This document shows, one piece after another, positions 1 to 8,344 of a stretch of DNA of 64,000 nt. Location: the NCBI GenBank assembly GCA_004376295.1, contig SOJZ01000004.1:62001-126000 (forward strand), given 5' to 3'. Under the pieces are notes generated by a model, which made no database searches, was not told where the DNA came from, and worked only from the letters and a program-made list of their open reading frames with translations. The position numbers were made by a program, and so were the translations under genes. The stretch comes from Candidatus Bathyarchaeota archaeon. Lineage in GTDB: Archaea; Thermoproteota; Bathyarchaeia; Bathyarchaeales; Bathyarchaeaceae. The stretch's first letter is position 1, and each line of letters opens with the position of its first letter.

Positions 1-2
1 GT

Positions 3-224
3 GGACAACTTGTGCCTCGTGACAAGGCTAAGAAACAGTCTCGCCGAATATCATTGGTTGACTCCGCGCTATTTAGAGAGCTTCGACAGAAAGGCACGTA
101 CGTAGCTAGCCGGACCGCGACAAAATTTTACTGCGTTTCATGCGCAGTTCATCGTGGCGTAGTGAAGGTGCGTGCTCGAGGTGAACGAAAAAAACCTTTT
201 AGAAAAAAACGGTTTAGAAACTAA
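3..224 (+). CDS. rps26e: Ribosomal protein S26e, 5' end outside window
   Basis: This is the C-terminal part of S26e, a zinc-binding protein of the small ribosomal subunit found in eukaryotes and TACK archaea. The core YCVSCAVHRGVV, with its Cys-x2-Cys pair, and the basic tail RKKPFRKKRFRN match the family. The frame is open to the window edge and reads GQLVPRDKAKK before the first possible GTG at 12. That aligns with the eukaryotic RCVPKDKAIKK region, so the gene begins upstream and the GTG at 12 is not its start. It ends 12 bp before a convergent CDP-alcohol transferase gene. Confidence 0.9.
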   Translation, partial: GQLVPRDKAKKQSRRISLVDSALFRELRQKGTYVASRTATKFYCVSCAVHRGVVKVRARGERKKPFRKKRFRN

Positions 225-236
225 CCCCCGTAACAA

Positions 237-839
237 CTATTTCTCTTTCTGTTGAGAAGCCTTGTAAAAATGAATTACACGCTGAAGTACGGTCAAGTTT
301 GCAAGAACAGCTAGAACAATTACACCCCAACTTAAAGCTTCTAGCCAAACAATGCTAAGAAAACTCGCTATTACAAGTATGAGTAAGCGTTCTGCACGTT
401 CGGCGACGCCTACAGCTTCCATTTCGACCCCTTTTGCTTCTGCCCTCGCTCGAACATAACTCACCAGCAATGAACCCGTTAGCGCAGTAAGCCCCCAAAA
501 AGGATCACACAACCCACCAAGGATAATGCCACATAAAACAAAGGCGTCAGCATATCTGTCAAGCAGAGAATCAAGGAAACCGCCGAAGGTCGTGGTTTCT
601 CCATAAATTCTTGCGAGCGCACCATCTAACGCGTCACAGAAGCCTGAAATCAACAGAAGAATAGGAGCTACTATCGGAAGGATTTGATGTAACTGCCAGT
701 TCCAGTATGCAAGCGTTGAAGATATTGCGAAGAGTATTCCAACTGCGCTTACATGATTTGGGGTTAAGCCTAGGCTGTGAGCGATTTTTGCTTCTGAGGC
801 TATCCAGAACTGAAATCGTTGCTTGAGTTTTGTCAGCAA
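237..839 (-). CDS. CDP-alcohol phosphatidyltransferase (archaeal phospholipid head-group synthase)
   Basis: Integral membrane enzyme that displaces CMP from a CDP-alcohol to make a phospholipid or its phosphate precursor. The whole signature D-x2-DG-x2-AR-x8-G-x3-D-x3-D is visible at residues 69-94 (CDALDGALARIYG, then GGFLDSLLD), giving the four metal-binding Asp residues. Four to five hydrophobic segments surround it. Length, 200 aa, is typical. In archaea this family includes archaetidylinositol-phosphate synthase, and I favour that role, but the substrate cannot be read from sequence. The start is TTG at 837-839, with GAGG 8 nt upstream; the ATG five bases upstream is out of frame. Confidence 0.85.
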   Translation of the reverse strand: MLTKLKQRFQFWIASEAKIAHSLGLTPNHVSAVGILFAISSTLAYWNWQLHQILPIVAPILLLISGFCDALDGALARIYGETTTFGGFLDSLLDRYADAFVLCGIILGGLCDPFWGLTALTGSLLVSYVRARAEAKGVEMEAVGVAERAERLLILVIASFLSIVWLEALSWGVIVLAVLANLTVLQRVIHFYKASQQKEK

Positions 840-918
840 TTCATTTCCTCACAATCATAAAAGTTTATGGTCGTAATATTTATTTAAGAACGCCTATGCG
901 GTTGTGCTGGAGGACTTG

Positions 919-1248
919 ATGATAAACGTGACTTCGTTGAAGATAGATGATAAAGTGGCGATTGGTTTAGAAGTGGAGCTGCCGGATTCTCCAACCCTTC
1001 TTATGATAATCGGGCAGACAGGATTTGTGATGTGCGGTTTTCTCAACATGGGCACGGCTGAAATACTGGATGTGGCCGCGGCTATGGTGAGTGGTGTAAG
1101 AAACTTTGACGATGTTCTTGGAGCTGAAATTAAGGCGGCAACATCCAAGGTTCAGATCAAGGGAATAAAAGTTGGAATGAAGAGAAAAGAGACCGTCAAA
1201 CTGCTTTTTAGGTCTATATACCATTTAACTCCCACCTTCGTCCCCTGA
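919..1248 (+). CDS. DUF1805 family protein
   Basis: Small protein of about 109 aa matching the DUF1805/YunC family, which has a compact alpha/beta fold and no settled biochemical role. Family-like segments are IIGQTGFVMCGFLN and GIKVGMKRKETVKLL, with an internal VRNFDDVLGAEI helix. I chose ATG 919 because GGAGG lies 5 nt upstream; a GTG at 904 would add five residues and has no ribosome binding site. It stands alone, divergent from the CDP-alcohol transferase, and is followed 160 bp later by proS with its own promoter. No function is proposed. Confidence 0.8.
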   Translation: MINVTSLKIDDKVAIGLEVELPDSPTLLMIIGQTGFVMCGFLNMGTAEILDVAAAMVSGVRNFDDVLGAEIKAATSKVQIKGIKVGMKRKETVKLLFRSIYHLTPTFVP

Positions 1249-1357
1249 GGTAACAACATGCACGAAAGAAACTTTTATATAACTTCCCTGCATCACCTTT
1301 GGATAAGTGATCATAATGGGTGACTTTGTTCCACAACGCTGATTTCTTTAACACCCA

Positions 1358-1366
1358 TTTTATATT
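1358..1366 (+). promoter_or_regulatory. TATA box of proS
   Basis: TTTATATTA lies about 50 bp upstream of the proS start and is followed at 1397-1402 by the ribosome binding site GAGGAG, 8 nt before ATG 1411. Expected transcription start is near 1390. Confidence 0.55.
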
Positions 1367-1410
1367 ACTATTTGATTTTTCCAATAACATGTACCTGAGG
1401 AGAAGTTAAG

Positions 1411-2853
1411 ATGTCAGAGTCGGGAATTACCGTTAAAAAGTCTGAACGATTTTCGGAATGGTATACTCAAGCTGTCTTAAAGTCAGAATTGGCTGATTAT
1501 GCTCCCATCAAAGGGTGCATCATCTTTAGAGAATATTCATATGCCATATGGGAAAATATTCAAGATTATTTCAATAAAAGGATAGAAGAAACTGGGCATA
1601 AAAACGCGTATTTTCCACTTTTTATACCTGAAAGTCTGTTGAAGAAGGAAGCCGAGCATTTTGAGGGCTTTGTCCCAGAGTGTGCATGGGTTACAGTTGG
1701 CGGAGATACCGAATTAGAAGAAAGACTTGCCATAAGACCAACGTCGGAAACAATAATATACATGATGTATAGAAAATGGATAAAAAGCTGGAGAGACCTC
1801 CCCATCAAATTAAATCAATGGTGCAACATTGTAAGATGGGAAACCAAAGCGACTAAGCCATTCTTAAGAACGAGAGAGTTTCTTTGGCAAGAAGGACACA
1901 CGGCACATGCGACAAAAGAAGAAGCAGACAAAGAAGCCATGGACATTTTAAAAATCTATAAGGATTTGGCAGAGAATCATCTGAGCATTCCAGTGTTGAT
2001 TGGAAAGAAAACCAAGAGTGAAAAGTTCGCTGGGGCTCTTTATACAACCGCCTTTGAAGCCATAATGCCCGATGGAAAAGCCCTCCAAATGGGAACATCG
2101 CACAATCTTGGACAAAACTTCTCTAAAGCATTTGAAATCAAATTTATTGGAGAGGATGAAAAGGATCATTACGTTTGGCAAACATCTTGGGGCATAACTA
2201 CACGTTTAATAGGCGCATTGGTGATGGTTCATGGCGACGACAGAGGATTGGTGCTTCCTCCTGAAATAGCTCCATATCAAGTTGTAATCATTCCGATATT
2301 TTACAAGGAAATTGAAAGAAATTTGATCTTAAACAAAGCTAAAGAAGTTCTCAAAAAGTTAAAGGAAAACGGAATATCAACCGTTCTTGATGACAGAGCA
2401 GAATACACGCCTGGATGGAAATTTAACCAATGGGAATTGAAAGGCGTGCCGATAAGAATCGAAATCGGGCCAAGAGACATAAAGAAGAAACAAATAGTCG
2501 CTGCTAGAAGAGACACTTTTGAAAGAATCGCTGTGAAAGAAGAAGAGTTAATCAACACTATGAATGGGGTGCTGAAAGAAATTCAAGACAACCTTTTCAA
2601 TCGGGCGAAGAAATCCCTTGATGAACACATTACCTCGGTAAAGACTTATGATGAATTTAAGAAAGTTCTAAGAAGGAAGGGTGGATTCATCAGAGCTTGC
2701 TGGTGTTCAAATCAAACATGCGAAGAAAAGATAAAGGAAGAAACTGGCGCAACCATTAGATTGATTCCATTTGAAAAGGAAGAAATATTCTCAACTTGTG
2801 TTTACTGTGGCGATGAAACAAAAGAAGTGGTCTACTTCGCTAGAGCGTATTAG
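1411..2853 (+). CDS. proS: Prolyl-tRNA synthetase, archaeal type
   Basis: Class II synthetase charging tRNA-Pro in the cytoplasm; 480 aa is the usual archaeal/eukaryotic-like length. The class II core is clear: RPTSETIIYMMYRKW around residue 110 and motif 2, RWETKATKPFLRTREFLWQ, around 142-160, with the conserved EGHTAH that follows it. The C-terminal zinc-binding domain carries CWCSNQTC and CVYCGDE and ends in Tyr (ARAY), the hallmark of the archaeal form. The bacterial editing domain is absent, as expected. Monocistronic; next downstream is a pseudogene. Confidence 0.97.
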   Translation: MSESGITVKKSERFSEWYTQAVLKSELADYAPIKGCIIFREYSYAIWENIQDYFNKRIEETGHKNAYFPLFIPESLLKKEAEHFEGFVPECAWVTVGGDTELEERLAIRPTSETIIYMMYRKWIKSWRDLPIKLNQWCNIVRWETKATKPFLRTREFLWQEGHTAHATKEEADKEAMDILKIYKDLAENHLSIPVLIGKKTKSEKFAGALYTTAFEAIMPDGKALQMGTSHNLGQNFSKAFEIKFIGEDEKDHYVWQTSWGITTRLIGALVMVHGDDRGLVLPPEIAPYQVVIIPIFYKEIERNLILNKAKEVLKKLKENGISTVLDDRAEYTPGWKFNQWELKGVPIRIEIGPRDIKKKQIVAARRDTFERIAVKEEELINTMNGVLKEIQDNLFNRAKKSLDEHITSVKTYDEFKKVLRRKGGFIRACWCSNQTCEEKIKEETGATIRLIPFEKEEIFSTCVYCGDETKEVVYFARAY

Positions 2854-2917
2854 ACTAGAAGCAAATTAAGTCAATATTCGATTTTGAGTAAAGAAAATGT
2901 ATTAGTTTGGCACTAGC

Positions 2918-3102
2918 TTGACTAAAGATACAATTCGAATGAAAGTTTGGCGCATTATGGAAGAAAAAGGAATTACTAGCTTCCCTCGACCTGCATGCAT
3001 GATGTGCAAGTTGTCGAAATTTTTCCTCAAAATGAATGGGATGTCCCAGTGGATGTTACAGTCTCTCCAACAAGGGTCATTCGAAAATCTAGAAAAACAT
3101 AA
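2918..3102 (+). pseudogene. 5-formyltetrahydrofolate cyclo-ligase family remnant with large internal deletion
   Basis: Two ends of one gene are joined out of frame. The first part, from TTG 2918, reads KDTIRMKVWRIMEEKG then ITSFPRP, the usual N-terminus of archaeal cyclo-ligase-like proteins. From 2998 a different frame reads HDVQVVEIFPQNEWDVPVD and TVSPTRVIRKSRK to TAA 3100-3102, the usual C-terminus. About 60 of roughly 230-250 residues remain, so the ATP- and folate-binding core is lost. The joint is TGCATGCAT at 2992-3000, the same palindrome that borders the island near 49-58 kb. The single open frame running to 3241 is an accident of this fusion. After 3102 a short codon-like stretch from GTG 3108 also stops at a second TGCATGCA, 3163-3170. 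Confidence 0.7.
2992..3000. repeat. TGCATGCAT at the cyclo-ligase deletion joint
   Basis: Exactly between the N- and C-terminal pieces of the pseudogene. A second TGCATGCAT lies at 3163-3171, 163 bp further on. Confidence 0.6.
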
Positions 3103-3227
3103 ATCACGTGATTCTGGAGGTTGGTACTGCGCAACTAGTTGTCAGAAAAGAAATAAATTCTGTGCATGCATACCTTTTTATTCTTTCTCTAAGAAAAACC
3201 TCGAATGCCTAGATGGGTGGCATAACA

Positions 3228-4223
3228 ATGAAATCAAGTAAACTAATCACCAAAACACTTGCAGGCTTCCTGAAATTCAGAGTAGGCAGACCCCGCCCCC
3301 TCTTCGCCACCTATGACGTAACTAGCCGATGTAATATGAAATGTGCCTATTGTGACTGGTGGAAAACGAACACGCCTGAACTGCCGACTAGAGAAGCCTT
3401 GATCGTTATAGATGAAGCTTGCCGACTAGGCATTTCATTCTTTAACTTCTGTGGAGGGGAACCAATGATGCGCAAAGACTTGATAACACTTGCTAAAAGA
3501 GCCTCGTCCTACGGTTGCATCGTGGGAATGAATACTAACGGCACACTCCTAAGAAACAACAAAATCTCTGAGATTGCAGACGTCTTTGACATTGTCGTCG
3601 TATCGCTGGATGGTCCCAGAGAGGTTCATGATAAAGGCAGAGGAGTCCATGGAAGCTTCGACGGCGCTGCGAAGGGTATAAGATTATTGAGGGCTGGTGG
3701 AGTGAGAGTTGGAGTGAGCATAGTCATGTCCCCTTGGAACGTCAAAACACTACCCGCGTTCGTTGAATGGCTTCGCAACCGAGTCGCCTTCGTTACAATT
3801 CAACCTATGCACCCCTATCCACCCCCTCCTCAAAACAGACCTTCTCCTAAAGAAGTCTTGAAAGCCATAGACTTTTTGTTAAGGCTCAAACGAGAAAACC
3901 CTAAATTCCTATCGGTTCCTACCGACTTTGTCAAAGGCTTCAAGCCTTTTTTCGATGGAAAGGCACCAAAGATATGCCACGCTGGAGAACTCTACATAGC
4001 CATCGACCCGATGGGTAGGCTGAAGGCTTGCGCTGCGCGAGCAGATGTAGTGCTTGGTAATATCCTCAAACGTTCAGCTAGTGAGCTGTTAAAGAAAAGA
4101 ACGGAAAATCCAAATTGGTCTAAAGTTTCTCACTGTAAAGGATGCTGGCTCGATTGCACTGTGGGAGTCTCGATGTCAATGATGAAGCCGCTCAAAGAAG
4201 CCATCCATTTAATTGGTCTTTAA
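3228..4223 (+). CDS. Radical SAM protein with SPASM-like C-terminus
   Basis: Iron-sulfur enzyme of the radical SAM superfamily. The cluster motif Cys-x3-Cys-x2-Cys is at CNMKCAYC near residue 35, and the SAM-binding GGEP occurs in FNFCGGEPMM. The C-terminal third has further Cys in KICHAGELYIAIDPMG and HCKGCWLDC, resembling SPASM/Twitch auxiliary-cluster domains. Such proteins modify peptides, cofactors or lipids; the substrate here is not recognisable and no peptide precursor is adjacent. ATG 3228 is preferred to ATG 3213 because GGTGG sits 7 nt before it. A proline-rich loop (HPYPPPPQNRP) is notable. Confidence 0.85.
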   Translation: MKSSKLITKTLAGFLKFRVGRPRPLFATYDVTSRCNMKCAYCDWWKTNTPELPTREALIVIDEACRLGISFFNFCGGEPMMRKDLITLAKRASSYGCIVGMNTNGTLLRNNKISEIADVFDIVVVSLDGPREVHDKGRGVHGSFDGAAKGIRLLRAGGVRVGVSIVMSPWNVKTLPAFVEWLRNRVAFVTIQPMHPYPPPPQNRPSPKEVLKAIDFLLRLKRENPKFLSVPTDFVKGFKPFFDGKAPKICHAGELYIAIDPMGRLKACAARADVVLGNILKRSASELLKKRTENPNWSKVSHCKGCWLDCTVGVSMSMMKPLKEAIHLIGL

Positions 4224-4328
4224 AATCTTCCCAGCTACGGATTCGAATTGAAAAAAGCATGTATGAAAAGCACTTTCTTAATCCAGAACGCAAATGAAAA
4301 AAGGATAGACCATATATAATCCGTTTAC

Positions 4329-4952
4329 ATGGCAGGCGAATTTTGGGACTGGATGTACTCTTTTGCGCTGCAATACGGCTACTTTGGAGTTTTTCTAATA
4401 AGCGCTGTCGGCACAGCGTCTATAGTAGTTCCAATACCCTACACGCTTCTCATTTACACGTTAGGCGCGCTCCTAGATCCTTTCCTTCTCGCGGTTGCGG
4501 GCGGTTTAGGATCAGCCGTTGGCGAGTTTTCAGGCTATTTGTTTGGATATTACGGGCGGAAGGTGATAGGTAAAGAACAACGAAGGAAAATGGAGTTTAT
4601 GGTGAGGGTTTTTGATCGTTATGGGCCGATTGTGATTTTCCTCTTCGCTTTGACCCCACTGCCCGATGACCTTCTCTTCATTCCATTGGGAATGACGCGG
4701 TATAGATTTGTAAAAGCCTTCATTCCATGCATCATTGGGAAGACACTTATGTGTTTCATTTTAGCGTATAGTGGTCGAATGTCCATTGAATTCATTCGTG
4801 CCACCTTCGGTGACGGGGGATGGTTGGCAACTGTAGTCACAGCCATATTGTTGATAGCCATCATAGTAGCAATGCTCAAGATTGACTGGGAAAAGATTTT
4901 CGAAAAATATGTAGACGTAGGAGCGAAAGAAACCGTTGAGGGTAATCGCTGA
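4329..4952 (+). CDS. DedA/VTT-domain membrane protein
   Basis: Polytopic membrane protein of the DedA/VTT (SNARE-associated) family, which includes lipid scramblases and flippases. About five hydrophobic segments are visible, with the re-entrant loop signature around IPYTLLIYTLG, the GEFSGYLFGYYGR segment and the ALTPLPDDLLFIPLGM motif that is typical of the family. Length, 207 aa, is normal. It overlaps the start of the EndoQ gene by 17 nt, so the two are probably translated from one message, although no functional link is known. The substrate is unknown. Confidence 0.85.
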   Translation: MAGEFWDWMYSFALQYGYFGVFLISAVGTASIVVPIPYTLLIYTLGALLDPFLLAVAGGLGSAVGEFSGYLFGYYGRKVIGKEQRRKMEFMVRVFDRYGPIVIFLFALTPLPDDLLFIPLGMTRYRFVKAFIPCIIGKTLMCFILAYSGRMSIEFIRATFGDGGWLATVVTAILLIAIIVAMLKIDWEKIFEKYVDVGAKETVEGNR

Positions 4953-6219
4953 TCTCCACATTCACAGCAAGTATAGCCGCGCCACGAGCAAGAGAATGAA
5001 CATAGATGAGATTGCTCGTTTTGCTCGAATTAAAGGCTTGAATCTCGTGGGCACAGGAGACTTTACGCATCCAAAATGGTGCAAAGAACTGAGTGAAGAA
5101 CTAACCAAAGTTTCGGAGACAAATCTTTACAGATTGGCTAAAGCTCCGGACTCTCCAGTGCATTTCATGATAACAGTTGAAGTGTCTACGATCTTCACAT
5201 TCGAGAGTGCGGTAAAAAAGGTTCACCACGTAATCTTAACGCCTAGCTTGGAAACAGCGGTTCAGATTAGTGAACGACTGGCACGGTATGGCGACCTCAG
5301 CATAGATGGCAGACCCACTTTAGATATGAGTGCACCGCAACTCGTAGAGGAGGCGATGGAAGTTTCGGATAAGAATGTAGTTATACCAGCTCACGTTTGG
5401 ACGCCTTGGTTCAGCCTCTTCGGTGCGTTCAGCGGATTCGATCGGATAGAAGACTGCTATCAAGATATGACGAAACACATCCCCGCCCTAGAAACGGGTC
5501 TTTCCTCAGATCCACCTATGAACTGGCGGCTAAGTGCACTTGACAAGTTCGCTTTGGTTTCAAACAGCGACTGTCACAGCAGTTGGCCATGGAGAATTGG
5601 AAGAGAAGCAAACGTGTTTGAGCTTGAACGGTTGACGTACGACGAAGTGATTGACTCAATTCGCAAGAAGGATACAAGGCGTTTTAAATTTACCATCGAA
5701 ACCGACCCGGCGTATGGTAAGTATCATTGGACAGGTCATCGAAACTGCAATGTTTCTCTCTCTCCTCAGGAGGCTATAAAGTTTGGAAACCGTTGTCCAG
5801 TCTGTCGCAGAAAACTTACGAAAGGCGTGGAGCAACGCGTGGAGGAGCTGGCGGATCGACCTACAGGCTTTGGACCTAAAGAAACCATAGGATATTTGCA
5901 TCTATTACCTCTCTCCGAAATTATTTCAACTGTCTTGGGAACCAGTTACCCTGGAACCCAAAAAGTATGGAGCGTCTACAATGCGCTTATCTCAAGGTTT
6001 GGTGATGAATACACCGTGCTCATAGATGCGCCTATCCAGGAGATGTCTAAAATCATTGATCCAAGGATTTCGGAAGCCATTGTTCGAGTTAGAGAAGGCA
6101 AGATGAAGGTCATACCTGGCTATGATGGTGTGTACGGTCGGCTTATTTTATTTGAAGAGGGAAGAGAAGAAAAGCCGCTGGAAAAGGTTAATCAGCGGAA
6201 CATAACAGACTTCATGTAA
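4936..6219 (+). CDS. PHP-domain endonuclease Q family protein
   Basis: The N-terminus, RVIADLHIHSKYSRATSKR, is the metal-binding PHP opening of endonuclease Q. EndoQ cuts DNA 5' of deaminated bases (uracil, hypoxanthine, xanthine) in archaea and some bacteria. Later PHP ligands are in ALVSNSDCHS, near residue 215. A zinc finger follows: HRNCNVSLS and CPVCRRKLTKG, around residues 270-300, as in characterised EndoQ. The length of 427 aa fits. The start is TTG 4936, inside the end of the DedA gene, with a weak GGAG about 12 nt upstream. The role is DNA repair of deamination damage by family homology. Confidence 0.85.
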   Translation: MRVIADLHIHSKYSRATSKRMNIDEIARFARIKGLNLVGTGDFTHPKWCKELSEELTKVSETNLYRLAKAPDSPVHFMITVEVSTIFTFESAVKKVHHVILTPSLETAVQISERLARYGDLSIDGRPTLDMSAPQLVEEAMEVSDKNVVIPAHVWTPWFSLFGAFSGFDRIEDCYQDMTKHIPALETGLSSDPPMNWRLSALDKFALVSNSDCHSSWPWRIGREANVFELERLTYDEVIDSIRKKDTRRFKFTIETDPAYGKYHWTGHRNCNVSLSPQEAIKFGNRCPVCRRKLTKGVEQRVEELADRPTGFGPKETIGYLHLLPLSEIISTVLGTSYPGTQKVWSVYNALISRFGDEYTVLIDAPIQEMSKIIDPRISEAIVRVREGKMKVIPGYDGVYGRLILFEEGREEKPLEKVNQRNITDFM

Positions 6220-6231
6220 ACACAGCACACA

Positions 6232-6717
6232 CTAGTGTAGATACTTAAGAACGATCTCCCAAACGAAATAACAGGCAAGTACCAAAGTAATCACGGCATT
6301 CGAGAATACTACTACTTCCTCTCTTTTTCTGACATTTACGCCAGCAAACGCGATTAGAAAGATTCCTGCTGCCCAGATTAAGAGACCTATATAGAACTGT
6401 GGTTGAGAAAGAATTAGCCCAGTTGATTCCCGTATCATTGCTGAGCCATAAAAGAAGAACCCTAGTATCGCGGAGAACAATCCTGTGCCTTCAAGCAATA
6501 GAAAAAGCCCAGCATTTATTGAACTGAAATGCCCCGCGATGGCAATGGAAAGAAGAACAACCCCTAACGCAGACAACATCATCGCAGTGACGTTGATTTG
6601 AATAGTTTGCTGGATTACCGCTTTTTCTCCTGTTTCTGCTCCATTCATAAAAAACAAGGAAATCATGACTACTACTGGACCGAGGAACAAAGCACCGTCA
6701 GTTACTTTTAATTGCAT
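6232..6717 (-). CDS. Hypothetical five-TM membrane protein
   Basis: Unrecognised membrane protein with about five hydrophobic segments (ALFLGPVVVMISLFF, MLSALGVVLLSIAIAG, GLFLLLEGTGLFSAIL, FYIGLLIWAAGIFLIA, VITLVLACYFVWEIV). No catalytic motif is visible. I chose the ATG at 6715-6717 (MQLKVTDGALF) because the 28 residues of the longer frame, from 6801, are polar and lack a ribosome binding site; the start is uncertain. It converges on the EndoQ gene with 12 bp between stops and is transcribed away from the ferredoxin gene at 6959. Confidence 0.55.
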   Translation of the reverse strand: MQLKVTDGALFLGPVVVMISLFFMNGAETGEKAVIQQTIQINVTAMMLSALGVVLLSIAIAGHFSSINAGLFLLLEGTGLFSAILGFFFYGSAMIRESTGLILSQPQFYIGLLIWAAGIFLIAFAGVNVRKREEVVVFSNAVITLVLACYFVWEIVLKYLH

Positions 6718-6958
6718 ACTATTCAACCATAAATGGCTCTGTTTTGCTATTGTGTAATTAAATTTATGAATCAAGAATTCACACAGGAAATCAAATTTCA
6801 TACATGCACTCTTGAATTCAAGCTCATACTTCTTAGGATGCCACAGCGCGTTTTGTCTCTTTTAGTAAGAGCTTGATGAAAACTTTTTATGACACTTAGG
6901 CTCACGTTCTTAAAGTCGCATACGATAAAAGACAGAATCAGAGGAGCAACAAAAAGCA

Positions 6959-7882
6959 TTGACTGGAATAAAGAAGACGGCGTCTCACGTTAAGACAACT
7001 ATCTTCAGAATAGACACAGCGAGGAAAATCATCCAATTTTGTTGCTTTCTGCTACTCAACGCGATTGTATTCGGCCTGGGGCCTTGGCCCGTACTCCTTC
7101 CGATAGTCCAAAGTCCAGGAGTCCCTCAAAAAACTGTGAGCGATGCCTTTTCAGCTCTACAAGTGATGCTTTATCAACTCACTTTTCCTTGGCTCCCCAT
7201 AGCCGCATTTCTTTTAACTGCCGTCATTTTGGGTAGAGCCCTCTGCGGTTGGGTGTGCCCTTTTGGGTTCATCCAAGACTTGTTAGGGTATGTTAAGAAG
7301 AGACATACACGAGTTTCCTTAAGAACCCATGGAGGGATGCTTAAAGTTAAATATGGGATTCTAGCGGCTGTCTTGTTTATCAGCGTGACATTATCTATAT
7401 CTCTGGCTTTGGGTGTGGGCAAAAGTTATGAAAGTGCTATAGGCGTGTTCGCTCCGGCTCCGTTTAATGCGTTAGACCCTGCTGACACGCTTTTTGCTAT
7501 TCTGCCCCGAATGGTTTTGATGGTTATCTACGTCCCTGAAGCATTGATTGCCGGAATTCTCTCTGACCCGCTCTTCTGGATTCGACTCACCATAATGATA
7601 GCGACTATAGTTTTGGTTGTCTATGTTCCGAGAAGTTGGTGTCGGTACTTCTGTCCTATTGGAGCATTATTGGCGGTGCTAAATAGATTCACCTTTCTCG
7701 GCTTAAAGAGAGACCCGTTGAGGTGCACAAGAGCTGGCTGTCACACCTGCGTGGATGCATGCCCGATGATGATTCGCATCCTTGAATTGCCTTGGGAGAA
7801 ATTCACTGATTCTGAATGTATATATTGCCTGAAATGCGTTGACGCATGTCCAACAAGAGCCATAAAGCCGAAATTCCCATAG
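6959..7882 (+). CDS. NapH/MauN-type polyferredoxin membrane protein
   Basis: Membrane electron-transfer protein. Four to five TM helices are present (for example VVLPIVQSP, ILAAVLFISVTLSISLALG, IMIATIVLVVYV) with paired Cys-x3-Cys-P motifs facing one side: CGWVCPFGFIQ near residue 96 and CRYFCPIGALL near 230. Two [4Fe-4S] ferredoxin clusters lie at the C-terminus: CTRAGCHTCVDACP and CIYCLKCVDACP. This is the NapH/MauN/CcoG-like arrangement, usually moving electrons between quinone or a cytoplasmic donor and an exported or membrane partner. No partner gene is adjacent, so the pathway is unknown. The start is TTG 6959 with GAGGAG about 12 nt upstream. Confidence 0.85.
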   Translation: MTGIKKTASHVKTTIFRIDTARKIIQFCCFLLLNAIVFGLGPWPVLLPIVQSPGVPQKTVSDAFSALQVMLYQLTFPWLPIAAFLLTAVILGRALCGWVCPFGFIQDLLGYVKKRHTRVSLRTHGGMLKVKYGILAAVLFISVTLSISLALGVGKSYESAIGVFAPAPFNALDPADTLFAILPRMVLMVIYVPEALIAGILSDPLFWIRLTIMIATIVLVVYVPRSWCRYFCPIGALLAVLNRFTFLGLKRDPLRCTRAGCHTCVDACPMMIRILELPWEKFTDSECIYCLKCVDACPTRAIKPKFP

Positions 7883-7956
7883 AAGCGCTAGAGATTACGC
7901 ATAGTGAAGGCTACTTGCACTTCACAGGTGGATGTCTGAAACATTGCGGTCATTAG

Positions 7957-8127
7957 GGTAGTGTTCCGGTAAGCAAGATTTTATTGAACGGAAAGTGTAT
8001 GAATGTTGGGGAATTGTTGGGCGTTTCTCGGCGTCTATCAGATTACTCAATCCTACTGATTTTTCATCTAGCTTTCATCGAGCAAGAACGAGGTAATTAT
8101 TGCCTGCTGATCCGGCACCTCTCCTGA
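7957..8127 (+). pseudogene. Possible ArsR-type winged-helix remnant
   Basis: An open stretch after TAG 7954-7956, without a good start codon, reads SKILLNGKCMNVGELLGVS, then a stretch ending FIEQERGNYCLL before TGA 8125-8127. The order (short helix, NVGEL, GVS, hydrophobic helix, then the wing EQERGNY) recalls an ArsR/MarR recognition helix and wing with a few residues lost. It is too short and startless to be a working gene. The rest of the 7883-8261 gap shows nothing I can name. Confidence 0.25.
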
Positions 8128-8261
8128 AAGACTTTACCTGACGCCTATTCTAAGTTTCAGAACTTTTTTTCATAAAAAATAATGAAGGAATATTAGGAAA
8201 AATGTTCTATGGAGGATTGTTGCATTAGATATTAATAGAGATTCTTTCTAACCTTTGAAGT

Positions 8262-8333
8262 GGTGCGGGCATAGCTCAGCATAGATCACCGTTACTAGGG
8301 ACTTCCTCCCACTCTATTGCCCACACCCGCACC
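8262..8333. ncRNA. tRNA-length hairpin, structured RNA candidate
   Basis: GGTGCGGG (8262-8269) pairs perfectly with CCCGCACC (8326-8333), closing a 72-nt element; CATAG and CTATTG continue the stem with a bulge. The plus strand has ATAGCTCAG, like a tRNA D-arm, but there is no TTCGA T-loop and no readable anticodon arm, so it is not an intact tRNA. It could be a decayed tRNA, a small structured RNA or a terminator for the flanking genes. The strand is not decided. Confidence 0.3.
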
Positions 8334-8344
8334 CAAGAAGCTAA

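Noticed and set aside
2918-3241. Open frame of 107 codons as a real gene
   Set aside because: Similarity switches frame at 2998 from an N-terminus to a C-terminus of one family, and the last third has no coding character; it also runs into the radical SAM start.
7754-7763. ATGCATGCC in the ferredoxin gene as another breakpoint motif
   Set aside because: It encodes the required D-A-C-P of an intact 4Fe-4S motif; no break is present.
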